The notes under the pieces are model-generated. The model saw only the letters and a list, made by a program, of their open reading frames with translations. It ran no database searches and was not told where the DNA came from. A program made the translations under genes and the position numbers. From the NCBI RefSeq assembly GCF_002999335.1, contig NW_020312764.1:62001-126000 (forward strand): DNA of 64,000 bases, in the 5' to 3' direction. The DNA is from Cyclospora cayetanensis (taxonomy: Eukaryota; Apicomplexa; Conoidasida; Eucoccidiorida; Eimeriidae). Position 1 is the first letter of the stretch; every line of letters begins with the position of its first letter. Positions 22,676-33,344 of the stretch are shown in pieces.

Positions 22676-24742
22676 ATGGCAACAACAACGCCAGGAGGCA
22701 GCACTGCAGAAGCAATGGCCTCGCATCCTACGATACCTAGTGGCATCGACGTTGCGCATAGCCCAACTGAGGGCCCCCACCCCCCGCTAGCCTCATGTAC
22801 AGGCATCACCCCCGCTCACGACACAAGCGCGAGGAGACTCTCGAATGCGTCGCACGAGGATTGCGTGGAGGAGGGCGGAGGGGGGGAAAGCGCTAATGGG
22901 GAACGTAAAGGGTCCCCTCGATTTCCACCGGAAAGCCTTGAACACGAGAACGCATCCACAGCCCCCTCACTCAAGGCTCAAGACGCACAGACAAGAAGAC
23001 ACAGCTGCAGCAGTACGGATGAGAGCGTCAGCAGCAGCGAAAAAAACAGAAACAGCAGGTGCGCGTGGTGTCTGGGCAGCTACTTCCTCGACATTTCGTC
23101 CGTTCCCGCGCATGATCCGCTACAACGGCTGCTGCAGCAAGCTTGCTGTTTCTGCTTCTTGCTGCTGCTAGGGGATGCATCGCCTGCATGGGCAAATGCT
23201 CCCGTTCCTCCTCCTATCCGCATAACAACTGCCACCAGCACGACAACCACCAGCGGCAGCTCCTGGACCGCTAAAGAGTATCATTTGGGGAGAATCGCTG
23301 CGGCAGGTGACCCTCTGCTGCAGTTCTACTGCTCAGTGTTTAAAGGCTGGGTGCGACGGCAATTCATTGAGAGGAAACTCTCAGTCAGTAACCGTGGAAA
23401 GTGCAGCAAACCTGACACGAGCACTACTTCTAGCACGAAGGGAGAGGAGGTGTCAGATTCCGACAGGCACAATGAAGGAGCCGCAGCAGCAAAGAGCCAA
23501 AACACATCGGAAACAGAGAAAGATGCAGAGCAGCAAGACGAAGAGCAACAGCAGGCTTCATCCAGTAAGCGGCGATTTTCCTCTATTTCGGAGAGCTCCT
23601 CGAGCTCTCCAAAATCACTTGAGGCCCCCTTCAAACGTCCCCCCGCTACGGCAGCAACCGCGGCAGCAGATGAGTACGCCCCAGGAGAAGCAGGAGACGC
23701 ACACGGCGCAGCAGCAGTAGCAACAACAGCAACAGCAACCATTGGTCCCGCTGCTACTCGCGTTGCGCTCCCGCACTCCCCCCGTAGTCTACACCTCCGG
23801 GGAGGCCTTGCGCCGCCTCCCCTCTTAGCCGACGCTCATGAGGACTCCCCATCTAGTCCAAGGAGATCCACTCCAGCCAATCGGCTGCAGCAGGTGCTGC
23901 AGCGCTTTATTAGCATGCATGCAGCAGCTGCAGCGAAGAAGGCCTACGGCGCCGCAGCAGCAGACGCCTCCCTCAAGGCTTTTCTCAATCGGTTCGCTCC
24001 AAGCGGAGGGGCTACCCCTTTCCAACTAGGCCCCCAAACGAAAAAACCACAGCTGCATGGATGCGCTCAAAGTGCTCCGACTCAGGATCTGCCCCTCTGG
24101 AAAAACATCGTAGCCGAGATCCAGCAACGAGACGCACTAGAGGAGGAGTGGGGTGCTCCCTGGGCCCTCAGGGGCGCTGCAGCGAAAGAGACTCTCCCCA
24201 CTATCACCAGAGAAATGTCGCTGCTGCTGCAGACTCATAAGGGCCCCTGTACTCATACAGGGACGCAGAAAGACGGGGCCCCTCTGGGTGGTTTGCGGGC
24301 CCTGGGAGATGTCTCCGAGCTCGAAGAGAGGCTGGAATCTCTAAGGCTGCAAGTAGAGGTAAGGCGGATGCGCATCTGGAGGCTACGAAGTTGCTGCTGC
24401 GTTTGCTGCTGTTGTTATTTCGCCCCTGCGTTTGCTGTTACGACCTCTCCCCCCTGGCGGCTGCGGGTCAGCCATCCGGCCAGAGGCGGTACAGGAGGCT
24501 GCATCAGGCTCGTAGCATGCTCTTCCTGCGTCTCTGTGCCCCTACAGAGCACTGGCATTTTCTTCAGGGGTGCCCGCAGCGGCCCCCTGTCTCTTCGCTG
24601 CGGTTCTGAGGGTGGCGTGCCCCCGAGCAGCAGCAGCAGCGAACGGGGCCCCCCAGAGCCGATGCAGCCAGATATATCTGCGTTTCTCAACCCGACGGGA
24701 AAGCAGGAGAGACAACGCGCGCGGACCAACCAAACGGATTAA
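22676..24742 (+). CDS. Unknown low-complexity protein
   Basis: A frame of 688 codons from ATG to TAA. I recognise no domain. Mostly disordered, rich in Ser, Ala, Thr and Gln, with three ordered patches: KEYHLGRIAAAGDPLLQFYC with FKGWVRRQFIERK, then NRLQQVLQRFISMHA, then LWKNIVAEIQQRDALEEEW and a short coiled-coil-like ELEERLESLRLQVE. A GTAAGG donor at 24359 and a CCCCTACAG acceptor ending at 24547 flank 189 bases, exactly 63 codons without a stop. That piece reads as Cys-rich junk (about 12 Cys), so it is probably an intron, giving about 625 residues. A nuclear or cytoskeletal scaffold would be a guess. Confidence 0.6.
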   Translation: MATTTPGGSTAEAMASHPTIPSGIDVAHSPTEGPHPPLASCTGITPAHDTSARRLSNASHEDCVEEGGGGESANGERKGSPRFPPESLEHENASTAPSLKAQDAQTRRHSCSSTDESVSSSEKNRNSRCAWCLGSYFLDISSVPAHDPLQRLLQQACCFCFLLLLGDASPAWANAPVPPPIRITTATSTTTTSGSSWTAKEYHLGRIAAAGDPLLQFYCSVFKGWVRRQFIERKLSVSNRGKCSKPDTSTTSSTKGEEVSDSDRHNEGAAAAKSQNTSETEKDAEQQDEEQQQASSSKRRFSSISESSSSSPKSLEAPFKRPPATAATAAADEYAPGEAGDAHGAAAVATTATATIGPAATRVALPHSPRSLHLRGGLAPPPLLADAHEDSPSSPRRSTPANRLQQVLQRFISMHAAAAAKKAYGAAAADASLKAFLNRFAPSGGATPFQLGPQTKKPQLHGCAQSAPTQDLPLWKNIVAEIQQRDALEEEWGAPWALRGAAAKETLPTITREMSLLLQTHKGPCTHTGTQKDGAPLGGLRALGDVSELEERLESLRLQVEVRRMRIWRLRSCCCVCCCCYFAPAFAVTTSPPWRLRVSHPARGGTGGCIRLVACSSCVSVPLQSTGIFFRGARSGPLSLRCGSEGGVPPSSSSSERGPPEPMQPDISAFLNPTGKQERQRARTNQTD

Positions 24743-25388
24743 AGAGGGCGTCTTGCGCGCTCGCACTCGTGCAGGGGCCTTATAGGGGCCTTAAAATTGT
24801 GCAGGGGGCAAAGCGACCCGGGAGAGGACCTTCTACTGCCCAGGACTCCCTAAGAAGATATTCACTTCTGCAATCACGACTACGAAGAACGTTCAAGTTT
24901 GGACGCTTGCACGAGGGGCATGTACGATGCACGCGATGGACTGTAATCGGTCGCTTGCGCTTGCAGCAGTGCGCTCCTAACTATAAGTGCTTGAGCCCTT
25001 TAAAAGACTGCGGGCTCCCAAAACATCAGAAGCAACGTCAACCAAACAGCATGAGGCCGCTGCAAGGCCCCCTAGCGCGCCTCTTCGCATGCCCCTTCAG
25101 GGGCCCACTGAGTCGGCTGAAAGGGCGTTCCGTGGCAGGAGTTCCTAAAGGGCCTTTGGACGCAAAAACCAACGAAATTTCTATGGGCCCCCCTTGTTAT
25201 TCTAGAAGCCGTCTCCCCTCCCCGTCTGACCTTCCGCTAGCAAGGAAGCAGCGGCAGAGCGTCTCAAGTAGAAGGGGGCCCTTCCTCCGTTACCTCTGCG
25301 CACCCCGTGGAGGAGCCTCCTCCTCACGAGGACGCGCGGGTGGGGCCCCCCGCGAAAAGCGGCCTTGCTTCAGAGGCCTTTAAGACCG
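24743..25388. other. Convergent spacer rich in GGGCCC motifs
   Basis: A plus-strand frame of about 200 codons runs through here. Its composition (Arg, Pro, Gly) follows from repeated AGGGGCCC motifs, and it has no splice or family support. I treat the region as the 3' spacer between the unknown gene and the mitochondrial candidate. Confidence 0.45.
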
Positions 25389-26576
25389 CTAGAAGAAGAA
25401 TCGGTGCTCCGCAGAAAAGTGGAATTTGTGCTTTTGCCTAAGGAGTGCGAGGCCCCGTCCCAAAGCCTCTTCTGTCTTTGCGCAGAACTCTGGATACTGC
25501 TTCATCAAGCGATCATAAGTTTCGGTGGCTGCAGCTGCATGCTCAGACACGTTGTCGACGGAAGGCGACGCGCAGAGCCCAGTTCCACCAATTCCTAAAG
25601 TGCAAACACAAAAGACACCAAGGGCAGACCTTTCGTCTGTGTCTTTGCCCACCCTATACACCCCATTGCATCCTATAAGCCTAAGAAACTTGGGTTCCCA
25701 AGCCTCTGCATGCCACCTGAAGATACAGCCCTTTGTGCAGCGTCCTTCGCGGATTGGGGCTTGGGAGGACGGAAAATTCGGGTCTGTAAGGGTAGTGGCG
25801 GCAACCTTGTCCATATATATATAGTGTAGAAGCATAGGCATATGTAGAAACATAGATACAGATATGTAGGTATTTATAGAGATACAGATATATACAGGTA
25901 TGCACAGATACGCACGCACCAGAACTTCTGCTTCCTAGCTCCATGATTTCATTCAGGTGGTCTCGTACATCTTCCACGATTCGCATCAAATCAAACAGAC
26001 GACGCACAGATTCCAGTTGCTGCTGAACCTGCAGACCCATCAAAGACGAAGGAACTCAACTCGGCCTTCTGGCAGCTTCCGAAGAAGAAAGACACTCAGA
26101 ATTGGAGGACTGCCACCAGTCAAGTAAGAAAAACCACAAGGCCCTGCACTCTAGACGCGTACAGCCGCACGCACCGCTTTCATGTGTGCAAACGGCCTCG
26201 AGCGGTCCTCAAGGCGCGCAAGTTCCGCATCCATAAGTGGACCATCCAGCATTAGCGCTACGGTGTCTCCCCAGTTGGCGGCAAGGGCCCTATCTTCTAA
26301 ATGCCGCAGCTCCTGCAACAGCTGCTCCTGCTGCTGCTGCGTCGAAGATTCGGCGGAAGCACATCCGAAATGCATCAACACGGGTCGGGGGAAGGTGCTC
26401 GTAAATGCATCACACAAGCTCATGCTGCTGGTGCTGCTGCTGGTGCCGGCGCTGCTAGGGACGCCAGCAGTGCTAGCACTGCTGCTTAAGCGGTAAGAAG
26501 AAAGTAAAGGCGCTCTAATGCACCCCAAGGGCCCTTTAGGGCCCTTAGAGAGAACAAAAGGCGCAGCACGCAACAT
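25389..26576 (-). CDS. Unknown protein, probably mitochondrial, 238 residues
   Basis: Three exons join in phase: 26576-26175, 26028-25920 and 25594-25389, with GTGCGT donors and CTGCAG/TTTAG acceptors. The N-terminus (MLRAAPFVLSKGPKGPLG, then Ser/Ala-rich) has the basic, hydroxylated, acid-free character of a mitochondrial presequence. The mature part is helical, with QQQQEQLLQELRHLEDRAL, then VQQQLESVRRLFDLMRIVED, and ends with ALLRQKHKFHFSAEHRFFF. No family is recognised. Size and context would suit a lineage-specific subunit of a mitochondrial complex such as ATP synthase or the ribosome, which are divergent in apicomplexans. That is inference only. Confidence 0.68.
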
Positions 26577-28179
26577 GTTGCGGTGCTGGGAGACACAGAA
26601 GACGCTACAGACGCCGAGGGGTTAACAACGAGGCAAATCCACGCATGTCACACACATACATGCAGCCTGTTGTCTTGGGATCAAAATAAGGGCATTCACA
26701 ATGTCGAGGCAACGCAACTATACAGGAAAGGAGATGGAGAGGCCAGCTACTCCAGAGGTCGTCTCCTGCGGGGCTGCATGCATGCACAGAACTCAAAACG
26801 ATACTCCTAATGCTGCGCCCTAGATATGTTTGTACAAAAATGTGGACACGCTGCTGACTTGAGTGTGTAGGGGAGCAGCGACGTCTGAGAAGATCTAGAC
26901 CGATCAGGCAATCTTCCAACCCCTACAGGTTACCATTGGAAACGTTTGTGCACTAACAGCATTCAGGGTCACGCCAACTTGTTTAGCTGTTCATAGTACA
27001 GAGTTACTACGCTTTCTTGGTTTTTCGGTACATAGATCAGTACGGTATCTCCTAGTTTTGTGACCTGCCCAGGTAAGTCCACCACAAGGTCTTGTGAGTA
27101 ATTTTCGTATTGAGCATACTGTGGCTAAAACAGGTTTCCTGTCTACTGCTAGTGCCCTTCTAGGATATGGTGTCTTAGCTTTATAAGAAGTGTCGCTATG
27201 AACATTGAAAGGGGATTTCTTCCCGAAGGAAAACTTCCCCCAGTTTACTTAGGTGTACTTGGTGGGCTGTGATGCCTCTGCCTATCTCAAGACTGCGCCC
27301 TCTCTCTCATGCACAGGGTATCGTGTGCCATCTGCATGAGAAGCCTAAACCTTTCGAAGGCTCTGTGGGTCTGTCAAACGCCCGGAGGGCTTTTGATGTA
27401 TGAGTTTAGGGTCAGCGCCTTGGGGAGAGTGGCGTCCTTCACCAAGAGGGAGAGGGCCCTGCAGTGGAGGAGCGGCTGGAAGCAGTAATTCGACAACATT
27501 ACTATGCCAGTCCTATCTAATTAAGAGTGGTTAAAGAATTGGCTCTTTGTTTTGGGCGCTAGTGCGTCTCAAGGTTTGCAGAGTATAGTTAGTTGGAAAC
27601 AATGAGAATCGGCTTCATGCGCTTGCCTGTGTCCACAGGCTGCCACTTTGCGCAACTGGAGGTGAAGGATCGGAGTGCTTAGCTGGGTGCAGCAACACCC
27701 CTTCAGCCTCGCTGTGGGTCCCTTTCCCTCATGGTGCACTGCTGAGGGATCCGGGAAGGGTTAGGGGGTGTTTACACATAAGCCTTTTGGAGATAAGACT
27801 CAACAATTGCTCACCACCATGTTGCGTGCTGAGTTTGGGGCCGATAAATTAAGCTTTTGCCGAGACTACAGGCGGAGTACTATAATGTGGCTCCAGGCCC
27901 TTCCCATCCATGCTACAATAGGGCCCGAAAAGGAAGTGACCCTTCCATATAACGTGTCTAGCTATGCATGCGGTGGATGCTGTCTCCAGTGTCAACTCTA
28001 TGGCTGTGGTGCCACTACGCATTTATGTCGCGCACACTAATAGAGCGTGGACAGCCCCCCGACCAACAAAGACGCCTCGAAGGGCCCGTGACATGCATCG
28101 GTAAAGTGCTGTTATTACGACGGACCCATTCAGCGCCCGGTAAGTCGCACGGCAATGCAAGCTTTGGCGTAGAGATCTT
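26577..28179. other. Intergenic stretch without recognised genes
   Basis: About 1.6 kb, repeat-poor. Plus-strand frames near 27,770-28,040 are open but have no family motif or splice context. It probably contains the promoter of the 25.4-26.6 kb gene and the 3' end of the IF-3 gene. Confidence 0.45.
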
Positions 28180-29292
28180 TTAGAGCTTGGGATCCGGATG
28201 GATAAAGTGCCTTGGTAGCCTGAAGGCCGCTGCTTGTTCAGGAGTGCAAGGACAGAGCTTCAGCACCCACACGTGCTTTTGTGGCTTCTGCTGCTGCGTC
28301 TCCCGAAGCAGCCGAGAAACATTCAACGGAAGATTGCCCGGCTTCGCAATATCCTTATTAATTAGTACCACTTCCCTGAGGAGCGCCTCTAGCTGCTGTG
28401 CCCTCTCGATTGCAGTTACTGTTGCTGCTCCTCCGCCGTTCCCCGCTGCGGCAGCAGCAGCAGAACTGCTACGGCGGGCTGGAGGCGGAGGCGCCATAAT
28501 TTCTAAGTCAACCCTACGCTGCTGCTGCAGCGTCGTCCTCAGCTGCTGTAGCACACGAGAAGTGTCAGTCTTGCCTGCTGCCGTGCTGAGTCTGAAGAGT
28601 TTCGGCTTAGTCGCCGGATCATAACTGTATTGCTGCTGCTGCTGCTCTTCCTCCTGCTGTTGCCGCTTTTGTTGAAGGCGCTGAAGGAAGCTAGGGAGGT
28701 TCTTCACCAAAACACAGACGGGGGGTTTGGCACGAGGCAGCAGGAGCAGCAGCTGCTGCTCCTGCTCCTTCGCCATTTCAAGGGCAGCAGCTGAAGACAT
28801 ATCCCCTAAACAGGAAGCAGCAAATCCCTGCAGCAAACCTGATCGCCGGACCTCCATCTGCTGCTGCTGCTGCTGCTGTTGCTGCTGCTGTTGTTGCTGC
28901 TGCTCCGTTTGCGGCTGCTGCGGGTCGGGCCCCAACTGTACCTGTAGCAGCCGCACGAGCGGAAGGTTTATTTGCTCATTCAGCAGCCATTGCGCAGAGG
29001 AATTAGAGACAAAGTGAGCCTTTTGAGACACTGCAAAAGGGCGCGGTGCCCCTGTGAGATAGCAGAGGGCCCCAGCAGGGGGGCCCCCCAAAAGTGCGGC
29101 CTGCTTGACGCAGTAGTGAGTGCTGCCGAGGCCGCTTCTGCAGGTCCCCCTATGATAAGCCACTAGCGCTCTCCTAATGGAAAACTCGAGATATGAGGGG
29201 GATTCCTGCAACAGGGGCGACCCCTGAAGGATCTGGGCCCCAAGGGCCCCTTCCACAGGGATGAGCCGCCTTAAAGAAGTTGCACAGTGCAT
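28180..29292 (-). CDS. Bacterial-type translation initiation factor IF-3, organellar
   Basis: A frame of about 370 codons with an ATG at 29292; it stays open without an ATG to 29346, so an upstream exon is possible. LLNEQINLPLVRLLQVQ matches the N-E-x-I-x-x-x-x-V-R-L-I opening of the IF-3 N domain. AAALEMAKEQEQQLLLLLP with RAKPPVCVLVKNLPSFLQRL matches A-L-x-x-A-x-x-x-x-L-D-L-V-x-x-x-P-x-A-x-P-P-V-C-K-I-x-D-Y. A C domain follows (KPKLFRLS, then SRVLQQLRTTLQQQRRVDLEI, IERAQQLEALLREV, then VWVLKLCP). A run of about 15 Gln interrupts the N domain. About 100 residues precede the N domain and may target the apicoplast or mitochondrion; which one cannot be told. IF-3 keeps small subunits free and proofreads start codon pairing. 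Confidence 0.72.
   Translation of the reverse strand: MHCATSLRRLIPVEGALGAQILQGSPLLQESPSYLEFSIRRALVAYHRGTCRSGLGSTHYCVKQAALLGGPPAGALCYLTGAPRPFAVSQKAHFVSNSSAQWLLNEQINLPLVRLLQVQLGPDPQQPQTEQQQQQQQQQQQQQQQMEVRRSGLLQGFAASCLGDMSSAAALEMAKEQEQQLLLLLPRAKPPVCVLVKNLPSFLQRLQQKRQQQEEEQQQQQYSYDPATKPKLFRLSTAAGKTDTSRVLQQLRTTLQQQRRVDLEIMAPPPPARRSSSAAAAAAGNGGGAATVTAIERAQQLEALLREVVLINKDIAKPGNLPLNVSRLLRETQQQKPQKHVWVLKLCPCTPEQAAAFRLPRHFIHPDPKL
28858..28905. repeat. CTG/TTG run encoding poly-Gln in IF-3
   Basis: Forty-eight bases of CTG with a few TTG units. On the minus strand they are CAG/CAA codons giving about 15 glutamines within the IF-3 N domain. Confidence 0.9.
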
Positions 29293-29905
29293 GTTTCGGA
29301 AAGCGGCACTTGGTGCTGCTGCTGCGGCGGCTGGCCCCTTTGGCACCGCTCTCCGTGAGACTTCCGTGCGTGCGCCCGCTGGTGGCTTATGCTCGCGTTC
29401 CTACACCATGAAGAAGTGTTGGAATGGCTGCGATCACCTCCAGAAAAGTGACCCTTTCCAGGCCTAGGCCTGCGCGCACCGGAAGATGCATTTAAAAAAC
29501 AGTTCGAGGTAGCCACTTTCGCCTAATAAAAGGCAATTATGAGGAGTGTTCGGAAGCCCAAGGATCTCCGCAAGGCCCCCAGGAGCGCCGCGAGGCCCCC
29601 CCGATTAACCTGTGCAGCATCGCGAGTTCACCGTGTGGTGGCCATTGCAAGTCATCCCCCTCCCTCCTTCCCAAACCCCAAATTTTTGTAGACTTGAATT
29701 CGATTTTGCTGAAACCACTTCTTGGGCATTTTCCTGCTTCCCTTGCATTTCCGGGATTATCGTGATCTGGAAGCCACTCTCTGTCTCGGGGGCCCCTCTT
29801 TGGTAGGGAAGCTACGTCCTTGATCGTGCGTTCGATTGAATGTGCATCATTTTTCCTAGTAACGGGCTCTTAGGGCACTGATTGAGTCCTAGAAGGAGCC
29901 GCTTC
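29293..29905. other. Divergent intergenic region 5' of IF-3
   Basis: No gene is supported. It contains several GGCCCC motifs and may hold an unrecognised 5' exon of the IF-3 gene, whose targeting sequence is not clearly defined. Confidence 0.4.
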
Positions 29906-31444
29906 AGGGCTCGGTGAGGGCCCACCACTCATCAGGTGCAGCAACAGTCACACCTACAGCAGCAGCAAGGGCTGCAGGCGCATTCTTCGAGATGCAAAGA
30001 GGCGTCTTGGCTGTTGCGGCCGCAGGTACTGCGGCTGCCGCAGCCTCAGTGTACAGCAGCAGCGGCGAATTGGGCCGGAGAACCTGTGGCCCCTACGGCA
30101 GCCAATCTCTCCTCCCCCTTCGAGGATCCGTTTCTGTACCTTGGGGAACGCCCTGGAGGCCCGTTGTGGTCTCTCACGCGTGTAACTGTGCTGGAATCGA
30201 TAAGCAAGTTTACTTGGAGAAAAAGGCCAAAAGAGTGCTCTATGTCAAGTCGCGTTTTGGCTTCCAGTGAGACTTCAAACCTTCACTAGGACTGGATCTT
30301 TCCCGGGGTTTGGGGCTGTCTAAGTCTGTGAATAAGATTTGCACGCATGCGATTCGTGCCAATTTTAAGAGGCCTGCATTTCAAGGCTTCGGTTTCGCAG
30401 CACCGGGGGCCTTCAGCTAGGCGTCCTAAACGGATTGCTGTTTCGGGAATTTCGGGTTGTCGTGGACGCTCAGGTATGTAGACAAGACTGAAGGGGAGGG
30501 AGAAGCTCTTTGCCCGGGAGATTTCGCTTGGGTGGAGTTCGAGGGCAGGAAGGCCTTGTCAGGTAGGGTTGCGTGTTGGAGCAGGTGCGGCATGTGTGGT
30601 ACGCGGTTAGGCATTAAGGCTAAGACATAGGGCTACTGGGGTATGGGTAAATGCTTGCAGGCGAGCTATTTGAGACCTCCCGGACGCAGGGCCTGTTGTT
30701 GTCTCTGCTGCTTCGACCCTTTAAAAGGGGGAGCCCCCTCACGGGGGGCCCTTATAAGGTGCGGGTTAAGGATTTGGGCATCGAGGGGGAAGAGGAGGAT
30801 AGCCACACGCAGGAAATGGCAGAGGGGGTCAAAGCGCAAGGCCTTGCAGGAGAGGCGACAGGCGAGGACACGGAGGAGGGAGCGGCAGTTATTGAAGGAA
30901 TAGCAAGGGGCATATGTGGCATGAAGAGAGGCGGTACGAAAGCACATGTGTGTGCGCATGCTTGCACACCCTGTCTATTGGGCCCCTGATGCAATCGGCT
31001 CATATTTTCTCTGCACCCCTTTTCTTCTCTGTTTACAGGGAAAAGGGAATTGATCCTTCCTCCACAAATGGCCTACAGAGATATTTGCAAAGAGGTGCTC
31101 AACGCCTGGAACCTCTAATCCGCGCTTGCTCTGTAGACCGTTTATAGGGTCTTAGGGTACACACGGCACGTCTGGCCATACCCTCATCCGGCCCCGCGAC
31201 TTTTGCATCCACAGGTTCTCTGAATACCTCCATGGTGCTGTCTCTTTCGTCTGCTTTCGCTGTCCACCAGGTTTTGATATACGAGGTACGCGTGGTATGG
31301 GTCGGGAACGATCCCCCTCCCGCGAGCCTATGGGGCCGGGCCCTCCACGCTCTTCAGTCCTCGTCAGGAAGCAGCAGCAACAGCAGCAGCAACAGCAGCA
31401 GCAACAGCAGCAGCAATATCGACCGGGCTCATAACAACAGTTAA
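29906..31444 (+). CDS. Possible gene with unresolved exons
   Basis: Several plus-strand segments look exonic. About 30,090-30,240 reads NLSSPFEDPFLYLGERPGG and PLWSLTRVTVLESISKFTW. About 30,660-30,760, after a TGCTTGCAG acceptor, reads GELFETSRTQGLLLSLLLRP with PFKRGSPLTGGPYK before a GTGCGG donor. Around 31,042-31,110, after TGTTTACAG, two frames are open. The last frame ends in a Ser/Asn tract at 31,368-31,440. I could not link these in one phase and recognise no family. Confidence is in the presence of a gene, not in its structure. Confidence 0.35.
31371..31415. repeat. (AGCAGCAAC)n run
   Basis: Five near-perfect units of a CAG-type nonamer; in the open plus frame they encode Ser-Ser-Ser-Asn repeats. 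Confidence 0.85.
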
Positions 31445-31734
31445 ATCGGTGCTGGCATGTCGGGTGTGAATAACCCCGCTAAGAAGTATCGTTGCAAAGT
31501 TCACTGGCCCCCAAAGGTTCCAAACTCCTGAACCACACGGCCGTTGCTAAGGAAAGAGGGAAGCACAGAGTGACGACCCTCAAGTCGTGTTTGCACTAGG
31601 GGAGGATACCTAGTTCGGTGTGTAAACCTCGTGCTTTCAGGCCCCTGCGAATTACCAAGGCAGAAGGCGCGTGCACTCTGCGTTCTGTGCTTCGTGGCTG
31701 GGGGCTTACAACGCTTCTCTGTGGCAGCTGGAAG

Positions 31735-33261
31735 CTAAGAGAGCAGTCCTGAGTATTCTGCGCGGGTAAAGCGATCCGCGAGGGGCCGCCATTGCAACAG
31801 AACACGGTTGGCGAAGGGGTAGAGGCAGTAGCCCGATAGAGATAAAGATGTGACCCGGCAGAAACTCTCCACGAATATAATTTTTAGAGTATAGCCAAAT
31901 ACAAACTGCAGCACGCGCACGCAACAAAGAAGCACGAGGAGGGGTGGAAAAGGCACAAGAAGTGCAAAAGAGGCTCACAAACAGCTATCATGCACAAGAG
32001 TACAAGCTAATTAAGGCGGCTCTTCACCTCGCACAGCAGCGCAGCTGCTGCCACTGGTAGACAGGTTCCCGGACCATTTAAGAGCACCTGAGGACAAATA
32101 TTTTCAGAGATATGCGATACAAATAGTCACCCAGCCAGTCGGCTAGCAGGGTTTACGTAGCTAGCTGCCTATCCAGGAGTGTGTTAAGGTGCATGCAAGA
32201 GCAAGCATCTAGGCACCTCGCCTCTGTGTGCCCTGATGTGCTTAAATCTGCTCTCGCGGACCGCGAATCATGAAGAGCAGCATAGAGGAATCCGTTCCTA
32301 CCAGTTTCGGCTTCTCTTTTATGACGATTCGTAGGGCTGCCATGAAGGCCCGTGCAAATCGGAGTGGCACGCGAAACAGGGAGTCTCCTACTTCTCTGCA
32401 GCGCGGGATAAAACTGAAGGAGAAGGGATCGGGCTGAGAAATTCCCTGAAAATACAAAAAAACGCATGGTGGTATTCTCGCTTTGCTGTGAAGCAAGAAT
32501 CTGAACTCGTTAATTTCATGTATGCAGTGCATTATAGTGCATCGCTAGTAAGCATTTCTGAACCTGCGTATTCTACGTTTTACGTGGTGCCTTCTCAAAA
32601 GTTCTCTGTACTACGTTATATATATGCTTCCTCGTGTACGGCTGCATGTTTTTTCTGCCGCTGTACCCACCTGTTTGGTCTGCTGTGGATCGTGTTTAAA
32701 CAATCGATGCACCTGGGACAGACTGCAAGTGTCGGTGTCTGCAATTACAAAGGTAAATTGGAAGATCCTAGGGTCAAGCTCCTCCACAAGCCGCAGCATT
32801 TCCGTAGTGTGGCCCCCTGCAGAAATGCAGAAGAGCAGCAAGCTAGCGGCCTGTTGCATGAGAGCGATAGGGTGATAGCGCACCATCTAGCAGTGCGAAA
32901 GGGGGGGCAAAAAGCGTGGTATGGGGACTTGAGCTAAGCGGCTGGCAAACACGCAACTGTAAGCGGCGTTCGCCGACGAGGCCAGAGACAGCACAAGGAA
33001 AAGAAATGCTGCAGAATGAAGAGATTCGAATACAGCGACCTTATCCTGAGACACCCGCAATCGCCGTGAACGATACCACCAGGCAAGCATTCGGAAAGCA
33101 TAGCACAGGGTACCAGCAGTGGCAAGCCACAACACGATTTCTTTGAGCAGTCAGCGGGCACCTTGACTGCGTTTCAGGTTACCTGAACCTAGAACTATGA
33201 GCGTCTTGACATCCCACGTTTCGTGCAAAGCCTCGTAGCGCTTATCTCTTTGCGAGCTCAT
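31735..33261 (-). CDS. ALG14: ALG14, UDP-GlcNAc transferase subunit for dolichol-linked glycans
   Basis: Five exons join in phase: 33261-33183, 32816-32671, 32445-32302, 32087-32028 and 31905-31735, giving 199 residues (human 216). The first junction restores LIVLGSG/GHTTEMLRL, the family signature. Next come FTFVIADTDTCS, FIPRCREVGDS, KPKL/VLLNGPGTCLPV and the C-terminal IIFVESFCRVTSLSLSG with RVLLQWRPLADRF. ALG14 anchors ALG13 at the ER and together they add the second GlcNAc to dolichol-PP-GlcNAc; ALG13 must be elsewhere. The N-terminal membrane helix of yeast and human ALG14 is not seen; the start is the only ATG just before the conserved block, but the frame stays open upstream. A hydrophobic frame at 33135-33055 lies inside intron 1 and is not used. 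The identity is firm. Confidence 0.93.
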
Positions 33262-33344
33262 CTCAGCCGCAGCACTCTTTGATGGCCTTGCGGCTGCTCT
33301 TTTCGTCGAATCTTCGCTTGTTTCTGGGCCTAGCTTGATTGTGT

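Noticed and set aside
24769..25383. 204-codon plus-strand frame
   Set aside because: Composition follows from repeated GGGCCC motifs, there is no family motif or splice context, and it would end just before the convergent gene.
28727..29017. Cys-rich plus-strand frame
   Set aside because: It is the antisense reading of the CAG repeats in IF-3 (CTG/TGC giving Cys runs), not a gene.
30090..30240. Tafazzin-like exon (PLWSLTRVTVLESISKFTW)
   Set aside because: There is a weak likeness to the tafazzin N-terminus, but the H-x4-D acyltransferase motif and other blocks are absent downstream, so no name was given.
33055..33135. A hydrophobic first exon for ALG14 (MLWLATAGTLCYAFRMLAWW)
   Set aside because: It could be spliced in phase to a segment reading AASLLLFCISAGGH, but the alternative junction 33183/32816 restores the family signature GSGGHTTEM exactly. 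The hydrophobic frame therefore lies inside intron 1.
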